Origin: Paracoccaceae bacterium
Lineage (GTDB): Bacteria; Pseudomonadota; Alphaproteobacteria; Rhodobacterales; Rhodobacteraceae
Length of the DNA: 64,000 nt
Assembly (NCBI GenBank): GCA_014872875.1
Contig: WKFI01000001.1
Span: 1 to 64,000 of the forward strand
Reading direction: 5' to 3'
A program made the translations under genes and the position numbers. Below are positions 17,530-25,616 of the stretch, in pieces (the stretch's first letter is position 1; each line of letters begins with the position of its first letter). The notes beneath the pieces were generated by a model, which saw only the letters and a program-made list of their open reading frames with translations, did no database searches and had not been told where the DNA came from.

Positions 17530-18237
17530 ATGGACAAGACAATCGCCTCGGTTGCAGACGCTGTTGCGGATATCCAAGACGGCGCGACAATCATGATCGG
17601 AGGGTTCGGTGGCTCGGGCGCGCCGATCGAACTGATCCACGCCCTGATCGACAAACGCCCCCGCGATCTGACGGTGATCAACAACAATGCGGGCAATGGC
17701 CATGTCGGCATCGCCGCGATGATCGAGCAGGACATGGCGCGCAAGATGGTGTGTTCCTTTCCGCGCTCGGCCGACCCGCGCGCCTTTACCGAACGCTATC
17801 TGGAAGGCCGGATCGAACTGGAGCTGGTGCCCCAGGGCACGCTGGCCGAACGTATCCGGGCCGGTGGCGCGGGCATTCCCGCCTTCTACACGCCGACCAG
17901 CTTTGGCACCGATCTGGCCAAGGGCAAACCGGTCGAGGAATTCGAAGGCCGCTCTTACGTGCAGGAACGCTGGCTCAAGGCCGATTTCGCGATCATCAAG
18001 GCGCAGCTGGGCGATCCGATGGGCAATCTGACCTATCGGATGGCGGGCCGGAACTTCAACCCGCTGATGGCCATGGCCGCTACCCGTACTATCGCTCAAG
18101 TCTCGCAGATCGTGGCCCCGGGCGAGATCGACCCCGAGCAGGTCGTCACCCCCGGAATCTTCGTCAACGGCGTCGTGCAGGTCGCCAATCCGCAGCAGGA
18201 AGAATTCCTCAACCGTCAGGAGGCCGTGTACCCATGA
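17530..18237 (+). CDS. pcaI: 3-oxoadipate CoA-transferase subunit A
   Basis: A 235-residue alpha subunit of a class I CoA-transferase, with the nucleotide/CoA-loop segments IMIGGFGGSGAPIELI and INNNAGNGHVGIA. With PcaJ it moves CoA from succinyl-CoA to 3-oxoadipate in the cytoplasm. The start at ATG 17530 follows a perfect GGAGGA at 17521. The gene ends in an ATGA overlap with pcaJ, giving equal amounts of the two subunits. Acetoacetate CoA-transferases (scoA/atoD) are related, but linkage to the thiolase pcaF and a PcaR-like regulator favours 3-oxoadipate. Confidence 0.88.
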   Translation: MDKTIASVADAVADIQDGATIMIGGFGGSGAPIELIHALIDKRPRDLTVINNNAGNGHVGIAAMIEQDMARKMVCSFPRSADPRAFTERYLEGRIELELVPQGTLAERIRAGGAGIPAFYTPTSFGTDLAKGKPVEEFEGRSYVQERWLKADFAIIKAQLGDPMGNLTYRMAGRNFNPLMAMAATRTIAQVSQIVAPGEIDPEQVVTPGIFVNGVVQVANPQQEEFLNRQEAVYP

Positions 18238-18920
18238 GCGACGCAATCAATGCCATCAAACTGTCGAACGCACAGATCGCCTGGCGTGCAGCTCAGGACA
18301 TCGAAGACGGTGCATATGTGAATCTGGGCATCGGTTTTCCCGAAATGGTCGCCAAATTCCAGCCCGAGGGGCGCGAGGCCATTTTCCATACCGAAAACGG
18401 TGTGCTGGGCTTCGGTGAAGCTCCGAAAGAGGGCGAGGAAGACTGGGACCTGATCAATGCGGGCAAGAAAGCGATCACGCTGAAGCCGGGGGCGGCCTTC
18501 TTCCACCATGCCGACAGCTTTGCCATGGTGCGCGGCGGGCATCTGGATGTGGCCATTCTGGGGGCCTATCAGGTGGCGCAGAATGGCGATCTGGCGAACT
18601 GGTCCACTGGCAAGGGCGGTGTTCCGGCCGTGGGCGGTGCGATGGATCTGGTGCACGGGGCCAAGCGCGTGGCGGTGGTCACCGACCACACCACAAAAAA
18701 GGGCGATCCCAAGCTGCTTGATGCCTGCACCATGCCGCTGACCGGTGTGGGCTGCGTGACCCGCGTGTATACGTCGCTGGCGGTGGTCGATATCGACGGT
18801 GGCCAGTTTGTTCTGCGCGAAAAGCTGCCCGATCTGTCCTTTGACGATCTGCAGGCCGTGACCGGAGCGCCCCTGAACGTGCAGGGCACCGTCGGCGACC
18901 TGATCGTACCCGCGCTGTAA
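18234..18920 (+). CDS. pcaJ: 3-oxoadipate CoA-transferase subunit B
   Basis: A 228-residue beta subunit carrying the catalytic Glu54 in HTENGVLGFG, the active-site signature of class I CoA-transferases. It begins at ATG 18234, four bases before the end of pcaI (ATGA overlap), and is followed 13 bases later by the thiolase. The product forms an alpha2beta2-type enzyme with PcaI and converts 3-oxoadipate to 3-oxoadipyl-CoA. Confidence 0.88.
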   Translation: MSDAINAIKLSNAQIAWRAAQDIEDGAYVNLGIGFPEMVAKFQPEGREAIFHTENGVLGFGEAPKEGEEDWDLINAGKKAITLKPGAAFFHHADSFAMVRGGHLDVAILGAYQVAQNGDLANWSTGKGGVPAVGGAMDLVHGAKRVAVVTDHTTKKGDPKLLDACTMPLTGVGCVTRVYTSLAVVDIDGGQFVLREKLPDLSFDDLQAVTGAPLNVQGTVGDLIVPAL

Positions 18921-18933
18921 GAAAGGACTGAAC

Positions 18934-20136
18934 ATGCAGGACGTATATATCTGCGATTATATCCGTACCCCCATCGGTCGCTTTGGTGGCGCGCTGGCAA
19001 TGGTGCGGGCGGATGATCTGGGCGCGGTGCCGCTGAAGGCGCTGATGGACAAGCACGATCTGGATTGGACGGCTGTGGATGAGGTCATCTATGGCTGCGC
19101 AAACCAGGCGGGTGAAGACAACCGCAACGTGGCGCGCATGTCGTCGCTGCTGGCCGGTCTGCCCGACAGCGTACCCGGCACCACGATGAACCGCCTGTGC
19201 GGATCGGGCATGGACGCGATCATCACCGCTGCGCGCGCGATCAAGGCGGGTGAGGCTGATCTGATGATTGCGGGCGGGGTCGAAAGCATGACCCGCGCAC
19301 CGTTTGTGATGCCCAAGGCCGACGCAGCCTTTGCACGTGCCAACGAAATCCACGACACCACCATCGGCTGGCGCTTTGTCAACCCGCTGATGAAAAAGCA
19401 ATATGGTGTGGATTCCATGCCCGAGACCGCTGAAAACGTGGCCGAGGATTTCGACATCAGCCGTGCCGATCAGGACGCGTTCGCCCTGCGCTCGCAACAG
19501 AAGGCGGGCATGGCGCTGGAAAACGGCCGGCTGGCGCGGGAAATCACCCCGGTCACCATTCCGCAGCGCAAAGGCAAGCCGATTGTCGTCGATACTGACG
19601 AACATCCGCGCCCTTCGACCACAATCGAGGCTCTGACCAAGCTGCGCGCGCCGTTCCGTGAGGGCGGCTCGGTCACCGCAGGCAACGCGTCAGGCGTGAA
19701 TGACGGGGCGGCGGCCTTGATCCTCGCCTCCGAGGGGGCGGTCAAGGCGCATGGTCTGACACCCATCGCGCGGGTCATGGGCGGAGCGACCGCTGGCGTG
19801 GCCCCGCGTATCATGGGGTTCGGCCCGGCTCCGGCATCGAAGAAACTGATGGCGCGGCTGGGGCTGGGTCAGGCGGATTTCGATGTGATCGAGCTGAACG
19901 AAGCCTTTGCCAGCCAGGGCTTGGCCACGCTGCGCGATCTGGGCATTCCCGACGACGACCCGCGCGTGAACCCAAATGGTGGCGCCATTGCACTTGGTCA
20001 CCCGCTGGGCATGTCGGGTGCACGCATCACTGGCACTGCGGCGCTGGAGTTGTCGCTGACCGGTGGCAAACGCGCACTCAGCACCATGTGCATCGGTGTC
20101 GGTCAGGGCATCGCGATTGCTCTGGAAGCAGTTTGA
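18934..20136 (+). CDS. pcaF: 3-oxoadipyl-CoA thiolase
   Basis: A 400-residue thiolase. The nucleophile Cys89 lies in [10 protein letters not shown], and the C-terminal His and Cys are in [16 protein letters not shown] and MCIGVGQG. It cleaves 3-oxoadipyl-CoA to succinyl-CoA and acetyl-CoA, the last step of the protocatechuate/catechol beta-ketoadipate pathway. The [20 protein letters not shown] segment is typical of PcaF/PaaJ-type thiolases rather than acetoacetyl-CoA thiolases. The upper genes (pcaGH, pcaB, pcaC, pcaD) are not in this window, so the pathway is split here. Confidence 0.9.
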   Translation: MQDVYICDYIRTPIGRFGGALAMVRADDLGAVPLKALMDKHDLDWTAVDEVIYGCANQAGEDNRNVARMSSLLAGLPDSVPGTTMNRLCGSGMDAIITAARAIKAGEADLMIAGGVESMTRAPFVMPKADAAFARANEIHDTTIGWRFVNPLMKKQYGVDSMPETAENVAEDFDISRADQDAFALRSQQKAGMALENGRLAREITPVTIPQRKGKPIVVDTDEHPRPSTTIEALTKLRAPFREGGSVTAGNASGVNDGAAALILASEGAVKAHGLTPIARVMGGATAGVAPRIMGFGPAPASKKLMARLGLGQADFDVIELNEAFASQGLATLRDLGIPDDDPRVNPNGGAIALGHPLGMSGARITGTAALELSLTGGKRALSTMCIGVGQGIAIALEAV

Positions 20137-20383
20137 AAAATGATCCTTTGATCCCTGCGTTCAAACCCTGGGCGCGGGGGCTCGGCTATAGCATTGGCAA
20201 TGATGACGCTGCCCGCGAGCGCACCAATGTTGGAAGTGGGGAGTGGCACCTATAATCTGGACCCGACCAACAGCACATAGACGGCTGTGATCAACACGGC
20301 ATCGCCGGAAACCGACGACCCAATAGGTTTGGAAGGCGACTGGCCGGACGAAGACGATTGATCGGAACGTTTCACAAAGGCCC
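20137..20383 (+). other. Gene-poor stretch with a weak YceI-like leader remnant
   Basis: No intact gene is seen. Codons 20200-20277 read as a short hydrophobic leader followed by GTYNLDPTNST and a TAG at 20278. This resembles the signal peptide and first strand (YxLDPTHS) of YceI-family periplasmic lipid-binding proteins. Downstream codons do not continue the family. It may be a remnant or chance. Confidence 0.3.
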
Positions 20384-20412
20384 AAAAAAATTCGCGCCGC
20401 ATTGGCGGCGCG
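20384..20412 (-). terminator. Rho-independent terminator (minus strand)
   Basis: On the minus strand an 8-bp perfect GC stem (CGCGCCGC/GCGGCGCG, 20393-20412) with a 4-base loop is followed by AATTTTTTT (A7 run at 20384-20390 on the plus strand). It sits 76 bases beyond the stop of the 65-residue gene at 20489 and faces the right way to end it. Confidence 0.85.
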
Positions 20413-20488
20413 TTGAATTTACTAGCTGTCCGGTCAGGTCCGATTTCAGCTCTAGTGGCGGTTTGGCACTGGGTAGTAGAAACTTGAC

Positions 20489-20686
20489 TTAATTGGGGCG
20501 TACCGCGACCAGAACGACGTCCAGTTCGTCCTCCAAGTTCTTCAGTTTCTCAAGCTTGTCTTCCGACAATGTGTCCGAGGTAGTCTCGACAGCAGAAAGA
20601 GCGACAATTGTTGTCCCAAGTTCCGTTTCAAGCTCACGAACGGCTTTCAGTTTGTCGGCTTCAAGCGTTGCAACAGGATAAAGCAT
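20489..20686 (-). CDS. Small acidic protein of unknown function (65 aa)
   Basis: I do not recognise the family. The 65 residues start MLYPVATLEADKLKAVRELE and are rich in Glu, Leu and Lys. The likely fold is helix-strand-linker-helix-strand, with alternating LVAV/IVAL strands and charged amphipathic helices that repeat roughly twice (DKLKAVRELETELGTTIVAL and DKLEKLKNLEDELDVVLVAV), an internal duplication of ~32 residues. Evidence that it is real: AAAAGGTG lies 6-7 bases before the ATG, the frame is full-length with coding-like composition, and a strong terminator follows downstream. It is monocistronic. Confidence 0.7.
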   Translation of the reverse strand: MLYPVATLEADKLKAVRELETELGTTIVALSAVETTSDTLSEDKLEKLKNLEDELDVVLVAVRPN

Positions 20687-21319
20687 GGCGGCACCTTTTC
20701 ATCTAAGGCGTCCGGCCATCTGCCTGCAGTTCTGCGCGACGCAAAGGTTCTAAAATCGCGGCGCGTGAAAGGACGAGCGTGTCTCAGGTCAGGATCGGAC
20801 GCTATTTCGTTGTAAAATCGTTCCGTAAATGAATATTAGCGCTGAGCAGGAATGCGTCAAATATGCAGTTCGCGTTCGTTGTAATGGGCGACACCCGACC
20901 GTAGATCCAAGATCTCGCTCAACTCATAATCCAAGAATATGTCTTATGTTAAATATATTCCTTCGGAGTTCGCAAACGGCCCTGGTTCCTTCCTTGCACG
21001 TGAAACAAGGCGTAAATCGCTTGCACAGCCTTGCGTGTCAAAACTCGTTCTATTCGACACAACCAGAAGACTTCACAGCTCCACCGCTGACAAACAAAAC
21101 GATAAAGTTGTTCTGACCAGAATACCTGCGACAGGTCGCTTGAACGTCGCTGCCGTCCCTTGGTTTCGACCGGAGTTGATGCATTGCGTATGGAATGCCT
21201 TATGGCCTTCTGTCCGAAAAAGAGATGCACGAAGCGGTCCCTGCAGATAAGCTGCCACTGATTTAGGTTCACGTCCGTGTCTGCGCGCGCGCCATTATGA
21301 CCAGAAGGATTCCAGGCCC
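20687..21319. other. Intergenic stretch without recognisable genes
   Basis: About 630 bases of lower GC content than the surroundings, with only short frames on both strands (up to ~107 codons) that resemble nothing I know. The left end must hold the promoter of the 65-residue gene and the right end that of the LysR gene. The lower GC content and lack of genes suggest a scar or imported spacer. Confidence 0.5.
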
Positions 21320-22258
21320 ATGGAATTGCGACAAATCAAGTATTTCCGGGCCGTGGCAGACTTCAAGAGCTTCACTCGTGCAGCTGTCAATTGTCGGGTG
21401 ACGCAGCCGGCGCTCAGCCGGCAGATCAGCACTCTGGAAGAAGAGCTGGGGGTCGAACTGTTCATCCGGGACGGTCGCGGCGCTCATCTGACCCCGGCGG
21501 GCGCCGAATTCTATGGCCGCGTCAGCGAGGTGAGCGACATCGTGCAGGGCGCGATTGACGCTATGCGCCCCTATCGCAGTGGCAAGCTGAGCATCTCGGT
21601 CGGGGTGCCGCCGTCGCTGGGACCCCGGTTCCAGTCGGCGCTGGCGCGCACGCTGACGCAGACGACCTCGGACACCGAATTGCGGCTGATCGAAGGGTAC
21701 AGTTCGCAGCTTGCGGATTGGCTGACATCGGGACGTCTGGATGTGGCATTGCTCTATGGCGGAATACACCACCCGCAGGCGGAACATGTCGCCAGTATGC
21801 AGGAAGATCTTTTTCTGATTTGTCCGGGGCAGCGTAAGGGGGCGAAACGCTCCATCCCATTTGCAGAACTGGCGCAGGTTCCGTTGATCTCGCCAGACCT
21901 CCCCAGCACGACCCGAAACGAGATGGAGCGCCTGGCGCGGCCGCTGGGGGTGGAACTGAATTTCGGAATGCAAATCGACTCTGTGCCTGCGATCAAATCC
22001 ATTGTCGCCGACGGCGGTGGTTATGCCATTCTGCCCCATGCCGCAGTGGAACAGGAGATCGATCTGGGTTTGCTGCATACGCGCGACATTATCGATCCGA
22101 TTCCTCGGCTGACGTTGGACCTCATGGTAAGCACCCGGTCCGGGCTGGATCGCAACATCTATGGCTTCTGCCAGTCCATCCTGGCGGCCATGCGGGACAA
22201 GATCGACAGTTGCGATTGGAAGGGCGCCCGGTTGATCACACCTTCGGCTCGGGGATGA
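21320..22258 (+). CDS. LysR-family transcriptional regulator (CysB/NAC-like)
   Basis: A 312-residue protein with a classic N-terminal HTH (MELRQIKYFRAVADFKSFTR, then AVNCRVTQPALSRQISTLEEELG) and an effector domain of the NAC/CynR-like branch, with GKLSISVGVPPSLGPRF and LDVALLYG. Its last 23 bases overlap the 3' end of the convergent PrpD gene. It is the only regulator next to the seven-gene operon ending at 22236, though it lies at the far end from that operon's promoter (~32010-32160). Control of that operon is therefore a guess. Confidence 0.9.
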   Translation: MELRQIKYFRAVADFKSFTRAAVNCRVTQPALSRQISTLEEELGVELFIRDGRGAHLTPAGAEFYGRVSEVSDIVQGAIDAMRPYRSGKLSISVGVPPSLGPRFQSALARTLTQTTSDTELRLIEGYSSQLADWLTSGRLDVALLYGGIHHPQAEHVASMQEDLFLICPGQRKGAKRSIPFAELAQVPLISPDLPSTTRNEMERLARPLGVELNFGMQIDSVPAIKSIVADGGGYAILPHAAVEQEIDLGLLHTRDIIDPIPRLTLDLMVSTRSGLDRNIYGFCQSILAAMRDKIDSCDWKGARLITPSARG

Positions 22259-23480
22259 GCGACCGAAAGGGTAGATCTGCGGCGCCCCGCAACAGGTCAC
22301 CCGATCGGTTCGAGGCGCCTTTCGCAAGCGCCAGATTGCCACGGTACTTGGTCACCAGCTGACCCATGGCAATCGGCAGCGCCGTACTGCCCGGGACATG
22401 CGCTGCCGTTTCCGCGATCACGTGCCCATCGTCACAGGTGATTGTGATCCGGTCGGGGGCCTCGGGGGACAGATCCGCGATCCCGTCGCGCACGCTCAGC
22501 GCCAGTAAATCGATCCGGGACATGAGCACGCGCAGATCGGGGTCATGCAGGCGGGTTTCAAAATCGGTTACGCACAATTCTCCGCCCGTCAGCATCGCCG
22601 CGATGCACCATCTCAGGCTGAACTTGGCGGCAGAGGCAGTCCGTGGATCCTGGATTTCGATTACCTTGAGAAACGGGGCCGGCATTTGCAGATCAATGCG
22701 CCGGATCCGGTCGGGCGGCAGATCCAGCCCCTGACAGACTTGCAATAGACGATGGGCGTAATGGCAACAGGGCCAAAGCTTGCGATAGATCCGGCCCGGC
22801 GGGATGGTCAGGCTTTGTGGAACGGCGGCGGTCCGGTTCACCCCGTAAAGCTTCAAAAAGATGTCGACCGCCCTGTCGGACGCACTCAGACCCGCTTGCG
22901 CCAGCCGAGCACTGCGCAGCCCCGCCTCTGCGGCAAAGCCCAGCTGCAGTCCCTTGGCGTCGCTCCCGAACTGCACCTTCAGGCCCGCTGCCTGACTTGC
23001 GGCCAACGACAGCGCCACCGCGATCCGGTCGCTGTCAAGCTTCAGGACCCTGGCGCAGGCGGCTGCGGCGCCGAAAATGCCCACCGTGGCCGAGGCATGG
23101 AATCCGCGCGCATAGTGGTCGTATCCCAGACCCGCGCCGATGAATTCGATTGCCGCAAGCCCCGCTTCATAGGCGTCCAGCGCCTGGCCCAGGGTCATGG
23201 GTTTCTCAAGGTCCAGCTCGATCAGGGCCGAGATCAAAACCGTGCTGGGGTGGGTGGAACCGATCAGCTCGCTGTCGTCGAAATCGTCGAAATGACCCGC
23301 AACGGCAGAGAGCACCGCCCGCGACATCCCCATCTGGCGCAGCACCGGCAGCGCCGGGGCCCGCGCCCCGGCGGCTATGCAACCCAGAGTGTCGAGAAAC
23401 GACAGGCGTGCTTCAATCCAATCCGCTGATGACGGCGCTTGGGCCAGCCACGCCGCAAATGCCTGTGGATCAGCGACCAT
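22236..23480 (-). CDS. MmgE/PrpD-family protein
   Basis: A 414-residue protein of the 2-methylcitrate dehydratase/aconitate decarboxylase fold, shown by LDTLGCIAAGARAPALP near the N-terminus, the HPSTVLISALIE and GFHASATVGIFGAAAA blocks, and WPCCHYAH. It lacks the strict PrpD context (no prpB/prpC nearby), so its substrate is more likely a hydroxy-di/tricarboxylate or lactone-derived acid made by this operon. It starts 11 bases inside the end of the MttB-like gene, so the two are co-translated. It is the last gene of the seven-gene minus-strand operon. Confidence 0.85.
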   Translation of the reverse strand: MVADPQAFAAWLAQAPSSADWIEARLSFLDTLGCIAAGARAPALPVLRQMGMSRAVLSAVAGHFDDFDDSELIGSTHPSTVLISALIELDLEKPMTLGQALDAYEAGLAAIEFIGAGLGYDHYARGFHASATVGIFGAAAACARVLKLDSDRIAVALSLAASQAAGLKVQFGSDAKGLQLGFAAEAGLRSARLAQAGLSASDRAVDIFLKLYGVNRTAAVPQSLTIPPGRIYRKLWPCCHYAHRLLQVCQGLDLPPDRIRRIDLQMPAPFLKVIEIQDPRTASAAKFSLRWCIAAMLTGGELCVTDFETRLHDPDLRVLMSRIDLLALSVRDGIADLSPEAPDRITITCDDGHVIAETAAHVPGSTALPIAMGQLVTKYRGNLALAKGASNRSGDLLRGAADLPFRSLIPEPKV

Positions 23481-25002
23481 GAAAACCCTGAACCGGGAAA
23501 GTGGCGCAGATCTCGGCCTCTACACCCGGGTCCACTGTCGGTTCGGCATTGGACAGGATTTCGCGCACCCGAGCCTTTGCGCCGTCGCGCAGATCGGGAC
23601 GGCCGGCTTCGACCCAGGCATCGGGAGAGCTGCGGTCTGCCAATGCGGGATAGTGATAGGCCGATGACATCAGATCCAGCGTTTGCGCATGACCCAGATA
23701 ATGCCCCGGCCCACCCAGACAGACGTCGCGGATCACATCGACGGACAGGCTTTCTTCGGTGACCTCGATGCCGCGGATGGTCTGGCGGGCAGACGCGATC
23801 ATCTCGTCATCGATCACATATGCCTCGAGCGCGCAGCCAACAATCGAACCGATCATGCCCGTCGCCTCATAGATCACATCCGCGCCAGCCAGTCCGGCAG
23901 CCAGGTCGGTCATGCCCTTTTCATAACCGTATTGCGCATCCATCGTCTTGCTGTCGGTCATGCCGCCCGACACGCAATTGGGCAGCCCGTACCAGCGCGC
24001 CATCTGGGCCGAGGCCGCGTTCAGCACCGCGATTTCTCCGCCGCCTCCGGAGAAAGCACCGCTGCGCAGGTCTGACACAAAGGGCCAGTTGGCCCAGATC
24101 ACCGGCGCCCCCCGGCAGGCAAGCTGCACCATGGCGATCCCGGCCAGCGATTCAGCCACTGTCTGGGCCATTGTTCCAGCCAAAGCAGCCGGGGCCGTCG
24201 CGCCTGCCTGCGCAGCGTTGGTCATCTTGACCGGAAAACCTGCCCGCGCGCCGGCCATGGCCACGACAGTGCTGTCTTCGCCAAATGTCAGCGGTGGCAC
24301 CACAGCGCAGGTGTTGCAGGTGGTAAAAGGCGCCGCGGCAAAAGCTCCGTCACCGCCCAGCAGCTTGTCATACATAGCAACACAGTCGTCGACGTGTTCA
24401 GGCAGATTGAACCCGATCCCCAGCGGCTTGCGTGTTCCAGCCGCACAGGCATAGGCGATCGACAGATCAAACTCGCGCAGGTCCGTGATCTCGGACGGAA
24501 CGCAGGTGCGGTTGAACACCTGGATATTGGGCAAGTGTTCGACAAGCCGGGCACAGTCATACAGGTCCTGCAACGTCGAAGGCCGCCAATCGCCGCTGTC
24601 GATATCCACCATCCGCACCGCCATGCCACCGGTAGCGTAGTAGGTCATCCCGGTCCCCAGCTGCACGCCCAGACCGGGGCCACGCCCATGCAGGGTGACC
24701 TGTCTGGGAACCTGTTCCAGCATCTCGGCGATCCAGGCGCGGGGAAATCGCAACCGACCATCGCTGCCCAGTGGCAGGCCGGCGGCCTCGGCCGCAACGC
24801 GCAGTTCATCCGGGACACCGCCCATGCCGATCTCTTCCAGGATGGTCAGCGCAGCTTCGTGGATCTGGCGCACGCCGTCCTCGCTGAGCGGACGGTAGTG
24901 ACCGCCATACACCGGCGCGACCGTGCCGGTTTCAGGTGCGACGCGGGCTGCGGTGCGTTGCTTGCGGCCCCTGCGGCGGGTCAGTTCTGGCTGATCATCC
25001 AT
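23470..25002 (-). CDS. Non-pyrrolysine MttB-family (trimethylamine methyltransferase-like) corrinoid methyltransferase
   Basis: A 510-residue COG5598/MttB-superfamily protein: a basic N-terminus (RRRGRKQRTAARV), then YGGHYRPLSEDGVRQIHEAA and a TIM-barrel body. The frame runs through without UAG, so it lacks the pyrrolysine of archaeal MttB and belongs with the MtgB/MtpB/MtcB-type group that demethylates quaternary amines such as glycine betaine, proline betaine or carnitine. No cognate corrinoid protein (MttC/MtgC) or activator is encoded in the window, so the methyl acceptor must come from elsewhere or the activity differs. It overlaps both the upstream isomerase gene and the downstream prpD-like gene. 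Confidence 0.87.
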   Translation of the reverse strand: MDDQPELTRRRGRKQRTAARVAPETGTVAPVYGGHYRPLSEDGVRQIHEAALTILEEIGMGGVPDELRVAAEAAGLPLGSDGRLRFPRAWIAEMLEQVPRQVTLHGRGPGLGVQLGTGMTYYATGGMAVRMVDIDSGDWRPSTLQDLYDCARLVEHLPNIQVFNRTCVPSEITDLREFDLSIAYACAAGTRKPLGIGFNLPEHVDDCVAMYDKLLGGDGAFAAAPFTTCNTCAVVPPLTFGEDSTVVAMAGARAGFPVKMTNAAQAGATAPAALAGTMAQTVAESLAGIAMVQLACRGAPVIWANWPFVSDLRSGAFSGGGGEIAVLNAASAQMARWYGLPNCVSGGMTDSKTMDAQYGYEKGMTDLAAGLAGADVIYEATGMIGSIVGCALEAYVIDDEMIASARQTIRGIEVTEESLSVDVIRDVCLGGPGHYLGHAQTLDLMSSAYHYPALADRSSPDAWVEAGRPDLRDGAKARVREILSNAEPTVDPGVEAEICATFPVQGFHGR

Positions 25003-25613
25003 CTCAGCTGGTCCATTCTGTCTTGTCCATAGAAAGGCTCGCCCCTGTATTCGAACATCGGCACTCCCCAGTGACCCGCGTCGAACATGGCCTTCTGGTT
25101 TGCGGCAAACTGCGCCGCAGCCTCGGGCAGCAGCTCATCCGGCTGATCTGCCAAAGAACCCGGCAGACCGCAGTCACCCAGCACAGCTCGGATCTGATCG
25201 GGGTGGTCCCAGCCGGGATACTGCCCGGACCAGATCCGCCGCATCAGAGCAGCGTAAAGCGGATAGAGCCTCTGCGCGGGCGCAGCCCACATCATGTTGT
25301 AGAGCCGTTTGACCCGCGCCTGTTCACCGGTGGCGATCCAAAGGGAGCCGGGCTGCCAATCGACCGGTGAAGGGTTCGCTTCGGCAAAAGGCAGGCCAAG
25401 GAAATCCGCTGTACGGGCCACGTCGCGGGTGAAATAGGCCTGCTCCATCGGTCCCCGGTCGGCATAGGCGGCAGGGATGCGGATGACACCGGGCAGGACA
25501 GGGCGCATCACGATTTCGACGCCCTGATCCGACACCAGCGCGTCAAGGCGATCCAGCGCGAAATAGCAGTAAGGACTTTGCACGGAGCCGTAGAAGGTGA
25601 CGTGCTTGGCCAT
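24981..25613 (-). CDS. DsbA-fold protein of the 2-hydroxychromene-2-carboxylate isomerase/GST-kappa family
   Basis: A 210-residue thioredoxin-fold protein with the N-terminal strand VTFYGSVQSPYCYFALDRLD and the late cis-Pro block WGVPMFEYRGEPFYGQDRMD. Both are typical of NahD and GST-kappa proteins, which use glutathione in cis-trans or ring isomerisation. A single active-site Cys16 in SPYC replaces the DsbA CxxC. It is placed three bases after the FrhB-like gene and overlaps the MttB-like gene by 22 bases. An isomerase or dehydrohalogenase-type step on an unsaturated ring-opening product would fit a catabolic operon. Confidence 0.85.
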   Translation of the reverse strand: MAKHVTFYGSVQSPYCYFALDRLDALVSDQGVEIVMRPVLPGVIRIPAAYADRGPMEQAYFTRDVARTADFLGLPFAEANPSPVDWQPGSLWIATGEQARVKRLYNMMWAAPAQRLYPLYAALMRRIWSGQYPGWDHPDQIRAVLGDCGLPGSLADQPDELLPEAAAQFAANQKAMFDAGHWGVPMFEYRGEPFYGQDRMDQLRWMISQN

Positions 25614-25616
25614 GCT

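Noticed and set aside
17751-18233. Upstream extension of the pcaJ frame
   Set aside because: It overlaps pcaI in another frame and is Arg/Gly-rich shadow sequence; ATG 18234 in the ATGA overlap is the real start.
20829-21272. Several 95-107-codon frames in the gene-poor gap
   Set aside because: They overlap one another on both strands, lack ribosome sites and domain features, and have random-like composition.
23470-25002. Pyrrolysine-containing MttB
   Set aside because: There is no in-frame UAG anywhere in the gene and no pyl genes are seen, so it is a non-pyrrolysine homologue.
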